Part shown: positions 24,913-34,188 of the stretch, one piece after another
Numbering within the stretch: position 1 is the stretch's first letter
How the letters are laid out: each line of letters begins with the position of its first letter
Origin: Nitrospirales bacterium
GTDB taxonomy: Bacteria; Nitrospirota; Nitrospiria; Nitrospirales; UBA8639
Length of the DNA stretch: 64,000 nucleotides
Direction: 5' to 3'
NCBI GenBank assembly: GCA_021603905.1
Contig: BQIU01000001.1
Span: 62,001 to 126,000, forward strand
Notes under the pieces: model-generated
Told to the model about the DNA's origin: nothing
Databases searched by the model: none
Seen by the model: the letters and a program-made list of their open reading frames with translations, nothing else
Program-made: the position numbers and the translations under genes

Positions 24913-27213
24913 TTAGAGACTCTCAAGTGTTGATTTGGCTTCATCGGCCCCCGGGAACGTGGCATTAAGCTTTAAGGCAGCTTCCAATGCCTTTTTAGCC
25001 TCAACCTTATTGCCCTTCTTAAATTGAGCCATGCCAAAGTGATATTGGACCTCAGGATTATCCTTGAGCTTTTCCGCCGCTTCTCCGAGCAACGAAACGG
25101 ATTTTAAATATGCAGCCTTTTTATAATAGATCCACCCAAGGGTATCAGCGATGTGTGGCTCCTGAGGTTGTTGCTCACGAGCCGTCTGAGCATGCGAAAG
25201 TGCCACATCAAGATTACCAGCACGATCATGCTCAGCAAGTATCCACGCCAAATTGTTGGCGGCTGGAGCAAATTTTGGCTGAAGGTCTAATGTGTTGGTA
25301 TAGTGCGTCTTTGCCTTTTCATAATCGCCTTGTTGCTCTGCGATCATCCCCAATACCATATGACCTGATACGAGCTTAGGATTTCTTTTAACCAATTGTT
25401 CATATTCATTCACGGCTTCGGCGGTCCTGTCCGTCTGACGATAGAGTTCGGCTAAGTTCATATAGGAGGTTTGAACATTCGCATCGAGTTCAATGGCTTG
25501 TTTAAACGCGGTTTCCGCTTGAGCGCTGTCCTTCTCTTGCATCCACAATCTTCCCAGAAGGTTATAAAACAAAGGGTTTTTGGGGGATGCGTCAATCTGT
25601 TGGAGAACACGCTCTCGAGCTTTTTTGGCCTCACCCTGGGCCAAATGAATACTCGAAAGTTGCGATAAGGCCTGAATCGAGTCAGGACTGCCTTTCAGGG
25701 CTTCTTCAAAATGCTTGATCGCTTTTGCCCATCGTTTATCATTTCCAGCGATCAGTCCTAGCTGATAATGACTTGATGATTCCTGCGGAACCTGGGCAAT
25801 AACCATCTCAAAGACCTTTTTGGCCTTGGTGATTTCACCTTTTTGCAGATAAGCCGCACCAAGAATACGAACAGCCTTGAGATTTCGAGGGTTCAGACGA
25901 ATGCCAGCTTGTGCCTCGTCAATCGCCTGATCATATTCTCCTGAAGCCAACCACACAGCAGCGAGCGCAGTCCGAGCCGTCACTTTGTTGGGGGCCAGCT
26001 TCACCGCTTCAGATAATTCCGTTGCTGCCTGAGAAAGGTCCTGCCTCGCTCCATAGGCAATGCCAAGATATTCGTGGGCCGCAGGAAGATTTGGATTGTC
26101 ATTCACAACCTTTTGCAACAGGGAGACGGCATCATCAATATCTCCAGTTGCCATCTGGAGGCGTGCCTTGTGCACTCGACCCATTGAATCCCGCTTATCC
26201 TTCTCCAATGTCTCATTGACCAGTTCCTCTGCTAATTTCAGCTCTCCCGTGTCAAGATAATGATTTGTCAATCTCTCCCGAGCGGCAGCGGAATCAGGAT
26301 TCAGTTCCATCGCGCGTTTGTAACTGGCTAAGGCATCGTCAGCCCGACTCATATAGGTATAATACTCCCCTAAGAATAGGTGAGGCTTTTCACTGTGAGG
26401 TTGCTGCGCGGCCAGCTGCTGATACGTCGCTTCCGCCTGATCATACTTTTGATAGGCTTGAAAGAAGAGCGCTAACTTTACATAGAGGCCCTCATTATTC
26501 GGGTCTAACTCAATGGCTTGGCGATACTGGGCTTCGGCCTCATCACTCTTTTGTTGAATAGCGTAAAAATCGCCCAATGCCATCACCAGTTGCGTCGAAT
26601 CTGGGTGTTTGGCTAACGCATCGTGAAGTGTTTCTTCCGCGGTCGTGAAATCTTCCAACCCGACATAGGCTCGCGCCAGATCAAGATAAATCTGAACATT
26701 ATCTGGGTCTAACTCAATCGATTTTTTCAGCTCGGTTATTCCTTCGTTATATTCTTTTTCACTGATCAAACTTCTCCCACGAAGAAGATGCCCCTTCGGA
26801 TCTTGCGGCGAAGACGCCAACACAATCTCAGCTCGTTCACGGGCCTCTGATGGTTTCTTACCCAGTAAAAACAATTCACCTAATTTCAGCTGAGCATCTT
26901 GGTTGGATGGATCCAAATCAACAGTCTTACTGAGTTCCCCGTAGGCTGATTGCACATCCGTGATTCCACCAATCTTCAAATGACTCAATGCCAACTGATA
27001 ATGTCCATTGGCATCTTTCGGATCAATTTGAATGACGTTTTTAAATTCAATCACCGCTTCTTGATATTTCTCTTCTTCACTATATGCGAGACCTCTTTTA
27101 TAGTGCGTTTCCTTTTTTTCCTCTGCCGTCATCTGCGTACAGTTTCCTAACAGCAAGATGAGACAAGGAATAAAGCAGGTGACAAGCACGTGAGCCGTCC
27201 GTCTACACATCAT
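24913..27213 (-). CDS. large TPR-repeat lipoprotein
   Basis: A 766-residue protein with a lipobox (LLLGNC, Cys26), followed by TPR units covering about residues 35-760, roughly twenty in all. Examples of the 34-residue unit are HYKRGLAYSEEEKYQEAVIEFKNVIQIDPKD, EAEAQYRQAIELDPNNEGLYVKLALFFQ and EAVNEYEQLVKRNPKLVSGHM. It resembles the TPR scaffolds of exopolysaccharide or PEP-CTERM export systems (PrsT-type), but no such cluster lies here. It probably acts as an envelope assembly scaffold. The start has CGGAGGAGAT before it. The overall product is firm and the role open. Confidence 0.85.
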   Translation of the reverse strand: MMCRRTAHVLVTCFIPCLILLLGNCTQMTAEEKKETHYKRGLAYSEEEKYQEAVIEFKNVIQIDPKDANGHYQLALSHLKIGGITDVQSAYGELSKTVDLDPSNQDAQLKLGELFLLGKKPSEARERAEIVLASSPQDPKGHLLRGRSLISEKEYNEGITELKKSIELDPDNVQIYLDLARAYVGLEDFTTAEETLHDALAKHPDSTQLVMALGDFYAIQQKSDEAEAQYRQAIELDPNNEGLYVKLALFFQAYQKYDQAEATYQQLAAQQPHSEKPHLFLGEYYTYMSRADDALASYKRAMELNPDSAAARERLTNHYLDTGELKLAEELVNETLEKDKRDSMGRVHKARLQMATGDIDDAVSLLQKVVNDNPNLPAAHEYLGIAYGARQDLSQAATELSEAVKLAPNKVTARTALAAVWLASGEYDQAIDEAQAGIRLNPRNLKAVRILGAAYLQKGEITKAKKVFEMVIAQVPQESSSHYQLGLIAGNDKRWAKAIKHFEEALKGSPDSIQALSQLSSIHLAQGEAKKARERVLQQIDASPKNPLFYNLLGRLWMQEKDSAQAETAFKQAIELDANVQTSYMNLAELYRQTDRTAEAVNEYEQLVKRNPKLVSGHMVLGMIAEQQGDYEKAKTHYTNTLDLQPKFAPAANNLAWILAEHDRAGNLDVALSHAQTAREQQPQEPHIADTLGWIYYKKAAYLKSVSLLGEAAEKLKDNPEVQYHFGMAQFKKGNKVEAKKALEAALKLNATFPGADEAKSTLESL

Positions 27214-27299
27214 AAAATTAATCTCCTCCGTCGATAAGTTTCTGATGTCATTCGCAGTACAGGTCGAGAGTTCACTCCGTTGAACTTCTCGGCTATGAG

Positions 27300-27720
27300 A
27301 TAAAAGTCAGAACAGTCATAATATTCTAGCGAATCCAATGAATTTGCAGAATGTGCCTAGTCCACGAACGCTCAGCACCCCATTGGCTTTGTCGGTTCAA
27401 TCATTATTGAGAATCACGATGGTCACTCACTATTGTGATCATAAATGGCCTTGATGGCGACGATTGTTCCATAACCTTATGCAATCTCAATGGCAACTAA
27501 CGTTGAAAGCCGTTCTGTCACGGAGAGGTCTACTCAAAGTCGCCAAGACAGCGTCATAACTATAGCGAATTTAAATACGTTCCAGTGGTGTGCTGAGGCC
27601 ATGAACGTAGAACGCACCACTCGTCTTATCTGTTCAACCTTTACTGAGAATTCCTCTGGTCACTCAATATTGTGATCATAAATGGCCTCAGTGGATATAA
27701 TCGTTCGCAGGACTGAGCGT
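27300..27720. repeat. degenerate ~237-base tandem duplication, noncoding
   Basis: The segment GGTCACTCAC-TATTGTGATC at 27421 recurs as GGTCACTCAA-TATTGTGATC at 27658, a spacing of 237 bases, followed in both by ATAAATGGCCT. Upstream, TAGCGAAT and GTTCAA(T/C)C landmarks recur at the same spacing. Overall identity looks like 60-75%. Confidence 0.65.
27325..27345. repeat. left segment of the dispersed intergenic repeat, copy 2
   Basis: Matches 22003-22023 at 19 of 21 positions by eye. Confidence 0.55.
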
Positions 27721-27842
27721 AACCGTTAAGCAATCTATCGAGGTGACTTTATCCTTTTGATACCACCAATCAGAGATATTCAAGTAACCCAGCGTCATGA
27801 CCCACATCAAAGATTGAAAGTTCATGGAATCGGCTATAGGCC

Positions 27843-27877
27843 TCAAGTATCGGACGTTATTTGAAACGGTTATCAGT
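27843..27877. repeat. right segment of the dispersed intergenic repeat, copy 2
   Basis: Matches 22331-22365 at 29 of 35 positions by eye and includes TTTGAAACGGTTAT. Confidence 0.55.
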
Positions 27878-28068
27878 CATGTGAACACGTTCGAGACAGG
27901 AACATTTTTAAGCAACAACAACCGACGTATCACCCTCTCTTTAACCACACAATACCGCATTTCCCCTTGAGATGATTCGACATACAGGACACCCCTCTTC
28001 GCTTCATTGACATTATCAAGAATCCGTCGATATAGTGGCTTCGAAAGGTTTCTTCTAGGGCTGTGCAT
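27877..28068 (-). CDS. possible small basic protein
   Basis: A 63-residue basic frame (contains RRILDNVNEAKRGVLYVES and CVVKERVIRRLLLLKNVP). AGGGAAAA lies ten bases before ATG. It is divergent from the DLH-like gene. No family is recognised and it may be chance, being short and adjacent to repeats. Confidence 0.3.
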   Translation of the reverse strand: MHSPRRNLSKPLYRRILDNVNEAKRGVLYVESSQGEMRYCVVKERVIRRLLLLKNVPVSNVFT

Positions 28069-28130
28069 TACTCATTTTCCCTAGATTGTCTCAGCATCCG
28101 GCATCATTGCCGTAAAAAGAAAGTCTCATT

Positions 28131-28952
28131 ATGTCTGAACATACCGCGCCGTTTACTCCTGATCAAATCGGCTTTAGCCCAGTGCGTTTCTCAAGTTCCG
28201 GAACCTTTATTACACACAAAGATAATATGGTCGACCCCTATGCAGAAACTCGCATTGCGAAAGAGGTCCAGATTGAAGGAACGCAATATACTCCCCAAGT
28301 CAAGGAGCTATTCCCCTGCCTTATTCTCTTGCATGACCGCTGGGGACTCACGTCGCATGTTCAGGCCTTCGCCAAGCAACTCGCCTGTGAAGGGTATGTT
28401 GTCCTCGTCCCGAATTTATATGGTCGCCTAGGAGGAATGATTACGGCAAATGATGAAGTCGCCGAATCCCTCATGAGTCGTCTCGATGAACAACTGGCTT
28501 TGAAAGATATCAATGCCTGCTGTGAATTCCTCAACACCAACATCCCCGAAGATACGAACTTAGATGTCACCAAACGAAACCTGCATGGCGTGATTGGACT
28601 TGGAATGGGAGGTGGACTGGCCATTCAATTTGCAGCACGACGAAGACGGCTGAGAGCGGTCGTGTCGTTCTCTGGTTCCATTCCTCAGAACACCAGCGAA
28701 CTCGCCAAAGAAATGTACTGTCCGATTTTGTACCACGCCGTGCATCACAATGGATTTTCAGACCTTGAATCGGTCAATCAACTTCAACAGCAGGCAAAGG
28801 AAGAAGGGAAGACTGTAGAAGTTCAATCTTATCCAGACACCCCGGCAGGATTCTGGAATCAGTCAAACCCTGACACTTATCGCCCGGAGGCATCTCAACA
28901 AGCTTGGGGGACAACGGTGAAATTCCTCAATGACATATTGAGAAATTCCTAG
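28131..28952 (+). CDS. dienelactone-hydrolase-fold protein lacking the catalytic triad
   Basis: A 273-residue alpha/beta hydrolase of the dienelactone hydrolase family: ELFPCLILLHDRWGLTSHVQAFAKQLACEGYVVLVPNLYG is a typical opening and the end (YRPEASQQAWGTTVKFLND) is also typical. The nucleophile elbow GxCxGG reads GLGMGG, so Gly158 replaces Cys. The acid position reads HHNGF (Asn207 in place of Asp), and the His motif GHGF reads PAGF (Ala239). All three catalytic residues therefore seem absent. It is likely a binding or structural pseudoenzyme; a different catalytic arrangement is possible. It stands alone. Confidence 0.8.
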   Translation: MSEHTAPFTPDQIGFSPVRFSSSGTFITHKDNMVDPYAETRIAKEVQIEGTQYTPQVKELFPCLILLHDRWGLTSHVQAFAKQLACEGYVVLVPNLYGRLGGMITANDEVAESLMSRLDEQLALKDINACCEFLNTNIPEDTNLDVTKRNLHGVIGLGMGGGLAIQFAARRRRLRAVVSFSGSIPQNTSELAKEMYCPILYHAVHHNGFSDLESVNQLQQQAKEEGKTVEVQSYPDTPAGFWNQSNPDTYRPEASQQAWGTTVKFLNDILRNS

Positions 28953-29050
28953 CCTTCCACCCGCCTCTTGTTTCAATTGTACCAGAATGGCAAGATTTGA
29001 CTAGTACTTTTTCTCACCTGTGTATTTGAGACTCCCTACAGGCAGTCGTG

Positions 29051-30202
29051 ATGCCTCGCCTTTTATTCATCAGATCGCATGTCATCATTGCAGTGCTCTG
29101 CATAGTCTGGGCTATTTCAGGCCTCGCACATGGCGAAGAACCAACCCTTCGAGAATTAAGTCAGACACACCAATCCGATTTATTGACCATTGCATCGGAC
29201 AATGAGGCCCTCAATTTTTATAAAAAAAATTTGGATAAAGCACGGAATATTTCTCGTCATTATCGAAACACGTCACGCACACGCCCTGAACCTGTCATAC
29301 CCCATCACCGCATCACATTAGTAGCCAATCTCCTGGCCTCACGTTTAGCTATTCACATTCAATCCGCCATACAAGAACAGAAGACCACAGATATCCGCCC
29401 ATTTTCCGAGCAGCATCCAGCGGTACTCAAATGGCTCAAGAGCCAGCCTATTTCACACACCGTCACTAAAATGCTTGATTTCCAGAAGCATGTCGCCACC
29501 TACGTATTCAAGGACACCATACCATCAGACCCTATTCACTCAAGCCAATTTGACAAATTTGCCACGTATGTTGATCAACACTATCCAGCACTCACTGGTC
29601 AAGGAGAATCTTGGGTTGAGATGCTCGAACACGGCAACCTTTCTGATATTTCCCAACGCTTCTCTGAGTATTGGGAACTCGAATTATCTCACGATCCTCA
29701 AGCTGATACCTCACAAGCCAATGTTGACAACTATGAACACTATTATGTCCGGACACGCTTATGGCCGGTATTCAAATCCCATCTTATTGCTCTGACCATC
29801 CAAGCTGATGCCGAGTCCATACAATTCGCCAAACAATCCATAACTCAGATCACAAAAGAAGAGAAGGCCCACATACTCACTAAGAACCGAGCAAGACTTT
29901 GTGGCACATGGCATTGGACGGTGCATAATCATCAAAATCATGCTGACCATAAAATGACCGTGTTCTTTGGCGATCCTGCGAAGTCTCCCACCAAACAACC
30001 TCAACCAGCTGAAATGAAAATCAATGGAGAAACCGTGTATCTCCTGTGGAAATTCCCTAAAGGCTTTCAAGAAGATAGTCTTCTCTTGAGTCAAGATGAT
30101 AAGCGACTGGAGGGAACGTTTCACAACACCCTAGGCCCCCATGGCAGCATTTCCGGCAAGCGTCTGTCTTTCTGCGAACCAAAACCACTCTCCCGGCATT
30201 GA
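29051..30202 (+). CDS. exported hypothetical protein
   Basis: A 383-residue protein with a signal peptide (hydrophobic residues 11-25, cleavage near LAHGEE). GTG at 29048 directly before the ATG is an alternative start. The mature part is largely helical (residues 30-280), and the last 100 residues look beta-rich (CGTWHWTVHNHQNHADHKMTVFFG, then INGETVYLLWKFPKG and LSQDDKRLEGTFHNTLGPHGSISGKRL), like a lipocalin-type or DUF-type C-terminal domain. No family is recognised. It lies 53 bases before putA on the same strand, so co-transcription is possible. Confidence 0.65.
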   Translation: MPRLLFIRSHVIIAVLCIVWAISGLAHGEEPTLRELSQTHQSDLLTIASDNEALNFYKKNLDKARNISRHYRNTSRTRPEPVIPHHRITLVANLLASRLAIHIQSAIQEQKTTDIRPFSEQHPAVLKWLKSQPISHTVTKMLDFQKHVATYVFKDTIPSDPIHSSQFDKFATYVDQHYPALTGQGESWVEMLEHGNLSDISQRFSEYWELELSHDPQADTSQANVDNYEHYYVRTRLWPVFKSHLIALTIQADAESIQFAKQSITQITKEEKAHILTKNRARLCGTWHWTVHNHQNHADHKMTVFFGDPAKSPTKQPQPAEMKINGETVYLLWKFPKGFQEDSLLLSQDDKRLEGTFHNTLGPHGSISGKRLSFCEPKPLSRH

Positions 30203-30255
30203 ATCGTATTCGTTAACAGAAAAATCGGGTATACTACAAAGTAGAGGAGGAGAAC

Positions 30256-33240
30256 ATGGCCTTGGTCTCCCCAGAGGTACTCGAAACATCAATCCAAGAC
30301 ATCGGTCGTACCCTGCACGATCGCTCTCGCCGGTTTACCCTCAACATTTTTCACCACCGACGAATCATTAATCTCCTTTTGGATTGGGGGACGAGGGATG
30401 AAGAATTAAAGGTCCAACTCTTTCGCTTTGTCGATGTTCTTCCAACACTTGAGACCGATCAACAGTTCATTCAAGTCTTTAAGGAATATTTTCAAGATCT
30501 GGCCGTTCTCCCCTCACCCGTTCGCCGGCTGATACATGAGACACCCGCGAATTCGTTACGTGCCCGCATCGGCACACGATTCCTTCGACGACAATTCCTC
30601 AAAACAGCCGAAACCTTTATGGCTGGACATTCTGCAGAAGACGCCAAAGCTACGCTCTCTCATCTTTGGAAATCCGGATGCGGGTATTCCGTTGACTTAT
30701 TAGGTGAAGCGACGGTCAGTGAAGCGGAAGCTGATCACTATCGAGATCGTTGCCTAGCGACCCTCCGATTTCTTAACGAGGAAACACAAGGATGGGAAAG
30801 CCAACCCAGACTTGAAAAGGATCATATTGGCCCTCTTCCCCGTGTTCAACTATCGCTGAAGGTTTCGGCACTCTACTCTCAACTCGACCCGATTGATCCA
30901 GAAGGAAGCTATGAAGGCGTTGCCCAACGTCTTCGTCCCATACTCGACCTTGCAACCGATCTTCCTGCTGCAATCACCTTTGATATGGAACAAGCCGAAC
31001 TCAAAGATCTGACGATCAAGATCTTCACACGTATCCTCTCAGAATCCTCCTATTCATCGTATCCGTATGCTGCCATTGCCCTACAGGCCTATCTCAAAGA
31101 GACGGCCCAAGATTTAGAAGACCTCTTGATTTGGGTTCGAAAGCGAGGAACCCCCATTGGCATTCGACTCGTCAAAGGAGCCTATTGGGACTCGGAAACC
31201 GTGCAATATCAACAACGACGATGGCCCATTCCAGTATTTTTGAATAAAGCCGAAACCGACATCAATTTTGAATCCCTCTCTCAGGTCTTACTGAAAAACC
31301 TGGATGTGCTCAGACCAGCATTTGGAACACACAATCTTCGAACCTTGGCCCACACGCAAGCTCTGGTTGAAACCCTTCACCTTCCTCAAGAGGCTTGTGA
31401 GTATCAAATGTTATTTGGGATGACAGATGGGCTTCAGGAAGCCGCTATTGACGCAGGATTTCGGATGCGAGTCTATACACCAGTAGGAGAACTTATTCCC
31501 GGTATGGCTTACCTTGTTCGTCGTTTACTAGAAAACACCGCGAATGAAGGGTTTATCCATCAACATCACGCGACCAACACGTCAATCGAAGGACTCTTAG
31601 CTCCGCCACAAGTTCAGGACTCTTCACCTTCCCCACAATCTCAACATCCGCAAGCATCTCACGTATCTACAGACCGTCAAGATTTCCAGAATGAACCTCT
31701 GACGGATTTTTCTCAACAAGACTTACATGTTCCGATTAAACAAGCCCTCACACATATACGCCAACAACTTGGGAAGGCATGGGTCTATCCAGTTCCAACA
31801 GGCGTGACTCCTTCAGGACCAGAACTTTTGACGGTGAACCCCAGTCAACCCGAAGAGATTATTGCAAGGTTCCAAAGCCTGAGACCGCACGATATTCACA
31901 TCATGATCGAATCGGCTAAGGCAGCCATGAACATGTGGCGTCTGACACCTGTATCAGCACGAATCGAGATACTGTTCAACACGGCTTCGTTGATGAGAGC
32001 GAGGCGTTCGGAATTGATTGCATGGGAAATCTTTGAAACCGGAAAACCCTGGCGAGAAGCTGATGCTGACGTCGCAGAAGCCATCGATTTTCTCGAATTC
32101 TATGGACGAGACATGCGCAGAATTGTGAAATTACCTCCCCTCCGGTCTGAACCCGGGGAATATAATCAACTTCACCATCGGCCCAGAGGAATCGCAGCCA
32201 TTATTGCTCCATGGAATTTTTCGTTAGCCATTCCAACCGGCATGGTCTCAGCAGCGTTAGTCACGGGAAATATCGTGCTCTTTAAACCGTCGGAACGTTC
32301 AACCATGGTTGGCTATCAACTGTACAATCTCTTCCGTGAGGCTGGCATTCCAGAGCATGTCCTGCATTTCCTTCCCGGAGGGCCCGAGCTTGGGCAGGCG
32401 CTCGTCAGTCATCCCGACGTGCATCTTATCGCCTTTACCGGATCAAAAGAGGTAGGAATTCAAATCATGTCTTCGGCATCACACATCGTTGCGGGACAAC
32501 AACATCTCAAACATGTCATTGCTGAAATGGGGGGAAAGAACGCCATCATCGTTGATGAGACAGCTGATCTGGATCAAGCCGTCACAGGAATCTTAGACAG
32601 CGCAACCGGGTATCAAGGCCAAAAATGTTCAGCCTGCTCGCGCCTCATTGTCTTAGATTCAATCCACGACACACTTGTTGATCGATTGAAACAGGCTGCC
32701 CTCAGCCTTCAAATTGGTTCCCCCGAACATCCGCATCATCGTATGGGGCCACTCATTGATGCACGCGCACTTGAGCGGGTTCGTCACTTCATTGCCATTG
32801 GAAAGAAAGAAGGCCGGTGCATTCTTGATTTGCCGGTCACTGGCCCTGGGTTTTTTCAAGGTCCAGCAATTTTCACAGAGATAGAGCCTCACCATCGCCT
32901 GGCTCAAGAAGAAATATTTGGACCTGTCTTAGCCATCATGAATGCCAAAAACTTCCTCCAGGCCTTAGACCTTGCCAATGGGACACCTTATGCCCTCACG
33001 GGTGGCGTCTATTCCAGAAGTCCCGCCAATATTCAACGTGCGTGTGATACATTTGATGTGGGAAATTTGTACATTAATCGCCCAATATCCGGAGCACTCG
33101 TCGGACGCCAGCCGTTTGGAGGACATCGTATGTCTGGAATCGGAATGAAGGCCGGAGGGGAAAATTATTTATTGCAATTTATGATCGAACGGGTGATGAG
33201 TGAGAATACCCTTCGACGGGGATTTGCCCCCTCGCCTTGA
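30256..33240 (+). CDS. putA: bifunctional proline dehydrogenase / glutamate-semialdehyde dehydrogenase
   Basis: A 994-residue PutA. Residues about 30-430 are the FAD-dependent proline dehydrogenase barrel (RIGTRFLRRQF, LKVSALYSQLDP, RLVKGAYWDSETV, FGTHNLRTLAH and RRLLENTANEGF, the last holding substrate Arg residues). A Gln/Ser/Pro-rich linker spans about 450-480. Residues about 510-985 are the aldehyde dehydrogenase (IIAPWNFSLAIPTGM, FTGSKEVG, AEMGGKNAIIVD, catalytic Cys791 in GQKCSACSR). It oxidises proline to glutamate in two steps with a channelled intermediate. The length matches the shorter PutA type without the N-terminal DNA-binding domain, so it is not a self-repressor. The ribosome site is GAGGAGGAGAAC. 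Confidence 0.95.
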   Translation: MALVSPEVLETSIQDIGRTLHDRSRRFTLNIFHHRRIINLLLDWGTRDEELKVQLFRFVDVLPTLETDQQFIQVFKEYFQDLAVLPSPVRRLIHETPANSLRARIGTRFLRRQFLKTAETFMAGHSAEDAKATLSHLWKSGCGYSVDLLGEATVSEAEADHYRDRCLATLRFLNEETQGWESQPRLEKDHIGPLPRVQLSLKVSALYSQLDPIDPEGSYEGVAQRLRPILDLATDLPAAITFDMEQAELKDLTIKIFTRILSESSYSSYPYAAIALQAYLKETAQDLEDLLIWVRKRGTPIGIRLVKGAYWDSETVQYQQRRWPIPVFLNKAETDINFESLSQVLLKNLDVLRPAFGTHNLRTLAHTQALVETLHLPQEACEYQMLFGMTDGLQEAAIDAGFRMRVYTPVGELIPGMAYLVRRLLENTANEGFIHQHHATNTSIEGLLAPPQVQDSSPSPQSQHPQASHVSTDRQDFQNEPLTDFSQQDLHVPIKQALTHIRQQLGKAWVYPVPTGVTPSGPELLTVNPSQPEEIIARFQSLRPHDIHIMIESAKAAMNMWRLTPVSARIEILFNTASLMRARRSELIAWEIFETGKPWREADADVAEAIDFLEFYGRDMRRIVKLPPLRSEPGEYNQLHHRPRGIAAIIAPWNFSLAIPTGMVSAALVTGNIVLFKPSERSTMVGYQLYNLFREAGIPEHVLHFLPGGPELGQALVSHPDVHLIAFTGSKEVGIQIMSSASHIVAGQQHLKHVIAEMGGKNAIIVDETADLDQAVTGILDSATGYQGQKCSACSRLIVLDSIHDTLVDRLKQAALSLQIGSPEHPHHRMGPLIDARALERVRHFIAIGKKEGRCILDLPVTGPGFFQGPAIFTEIEPHHRLAQEEIFGPVLAIMNAKNFLQALDLANGTPYALTGGVYSRSPANIQRACDTFDVGNLYINRPISGALVGRQPFGGHRMSGIGMKAGGENYLLQFMIERVMSENTLRRGFAPSP

Positions 33241-34032
33241 AAGACGCTTCCCTTGAATCGTCGCTTTCTCAAGCTCCTCTGTCACTTCAATCATTCGATC
33301 ACTTTCTGACTGTAATGATGGAATGGTCTGCCGTTCCTCATATTTTAGCAGTCCAATACCCCGACCAAACCACGCCGTCATCGTATCGGTCCCGTTAACA
33401 ATTTGTTGCAATCGAGACATATGCACACGCATCGTCATGTGGGCTTCGACACGAATGGCTTCATGATAAGTCCCAAGAGGAACCGTGACTGTCTCTTTTG
33501 CTAACACCGACACTCTTGCCTGCACATCAACTTTTTCTGTTTGGCCGTCACGGTCCAAGTCTAATCCCAAGTCCAGCCCTTGACGGTCAAGCTGTTGAAA
33601 GGCGCTTGGAACCTCCAGGGGAAATCGCATAATTTGATACGGGATTAATTGCTTTTCAAGCACCGTTCCTGGCTTAGAACCAAAATATCGAATACCGGCT
33701 TCATCTCGGCGGTAGTAACTATCTGAAGCCCCCTGATCCCCAGGATTGGTATCGTGAAACACCGTAAGCTCCATTCCATCTTTTTTCTCGATTCCCGTAA
33801 CAGCTGACACATTGGTAAAAGACTTTTTGGCAATCTGCACCATCACACCTTCAACAAACCGACCACGATAGTGCCACTCATTACCCTTGTCATCTGGAAA
33901 ATATTCCTCGATATTCTCAACGATCTCGCTTGAAGGACCAGCCAAACTGAAAACAGGCCATCCGAAAACCAGACTCCACACGAAAAGCAGACTGACAGAG
34001 AAGGTCGAAGGTTTCGTAATTTTCTTTGCCAA
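33169..34032 (-). CDS. exported hypothetical protein overlapping the putA 3' end
   Basis: A 287-residue protein with a signal peptide (hydrophobic about 11-30, cleavage near SLAGPS). I prefer TTG at 34032 because AAGGAGG lies five bases upstream; GTG one codon earlier is too close. The mature part is beta-rich: EYFPDDKGNEWHYRGRFVEG, LTVFHDTN, VPLGTYHEAIRVEAHMTMRVHMS, TAWFGRGIGLLKYE. It looks like a periplasmic, lipid- or ligand-binding DUF-type domain I cannot name. Its last 24 codons overlap putA in the opposite direction. Confidence 0.68.
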   Translation of the reverse strand: MAKKITKPSTFSVSLLFVWSLVFGWPVFSLAGPSSEIVENIEEYFPDDKGNEWHYRGRFVEGVMVQIAKKSFTNVSAVTGIEKKDGMELTVFHDTNPGDQGASDSYYRRDEAGIRYFGSKPGTVLEKQLIPYQIMRFPLEVPSAFQQLDRQGLDLGLDLDRDGQTEKVDVQARVSVLAKETVTVPLGTYHEAIRVEAHMTMRVHMSRLQQIVNGTDTMTAWFGRGIGLLKYEERQTIPSLQSESDRMIEVTEELEKATIQGKRLSRRGGKSPSKGILTHHPFDHKLQ

Positions 34033-34188
34033 CACATCCTCCTTGATCTATGATGAATTTCCTAGGGCACAGTATCATAGACTGATTTATCGCAGCAAGA
34101 AACAGCATAGGTTCAACTAAGTGGCTTTTCATGCGTCAAGACGGACAATCCCTCTCGCTTTAATTAAGGAATTTAACAAATCAACAAA

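Larger units (their letters stand above)
27214..28130. other. long divergent intergenic region with degenerate duplication
   Basis: This 917-base region upstream of both the TPR lipoprotein gene and the DLH-like gene holds two degenerate copies of a roughly 237-base unit (27300-27720). It shares end segments with the 22-kb intergenic region. One weak 63-residue frame lies at 27877-28068. Confidence 0.55.
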
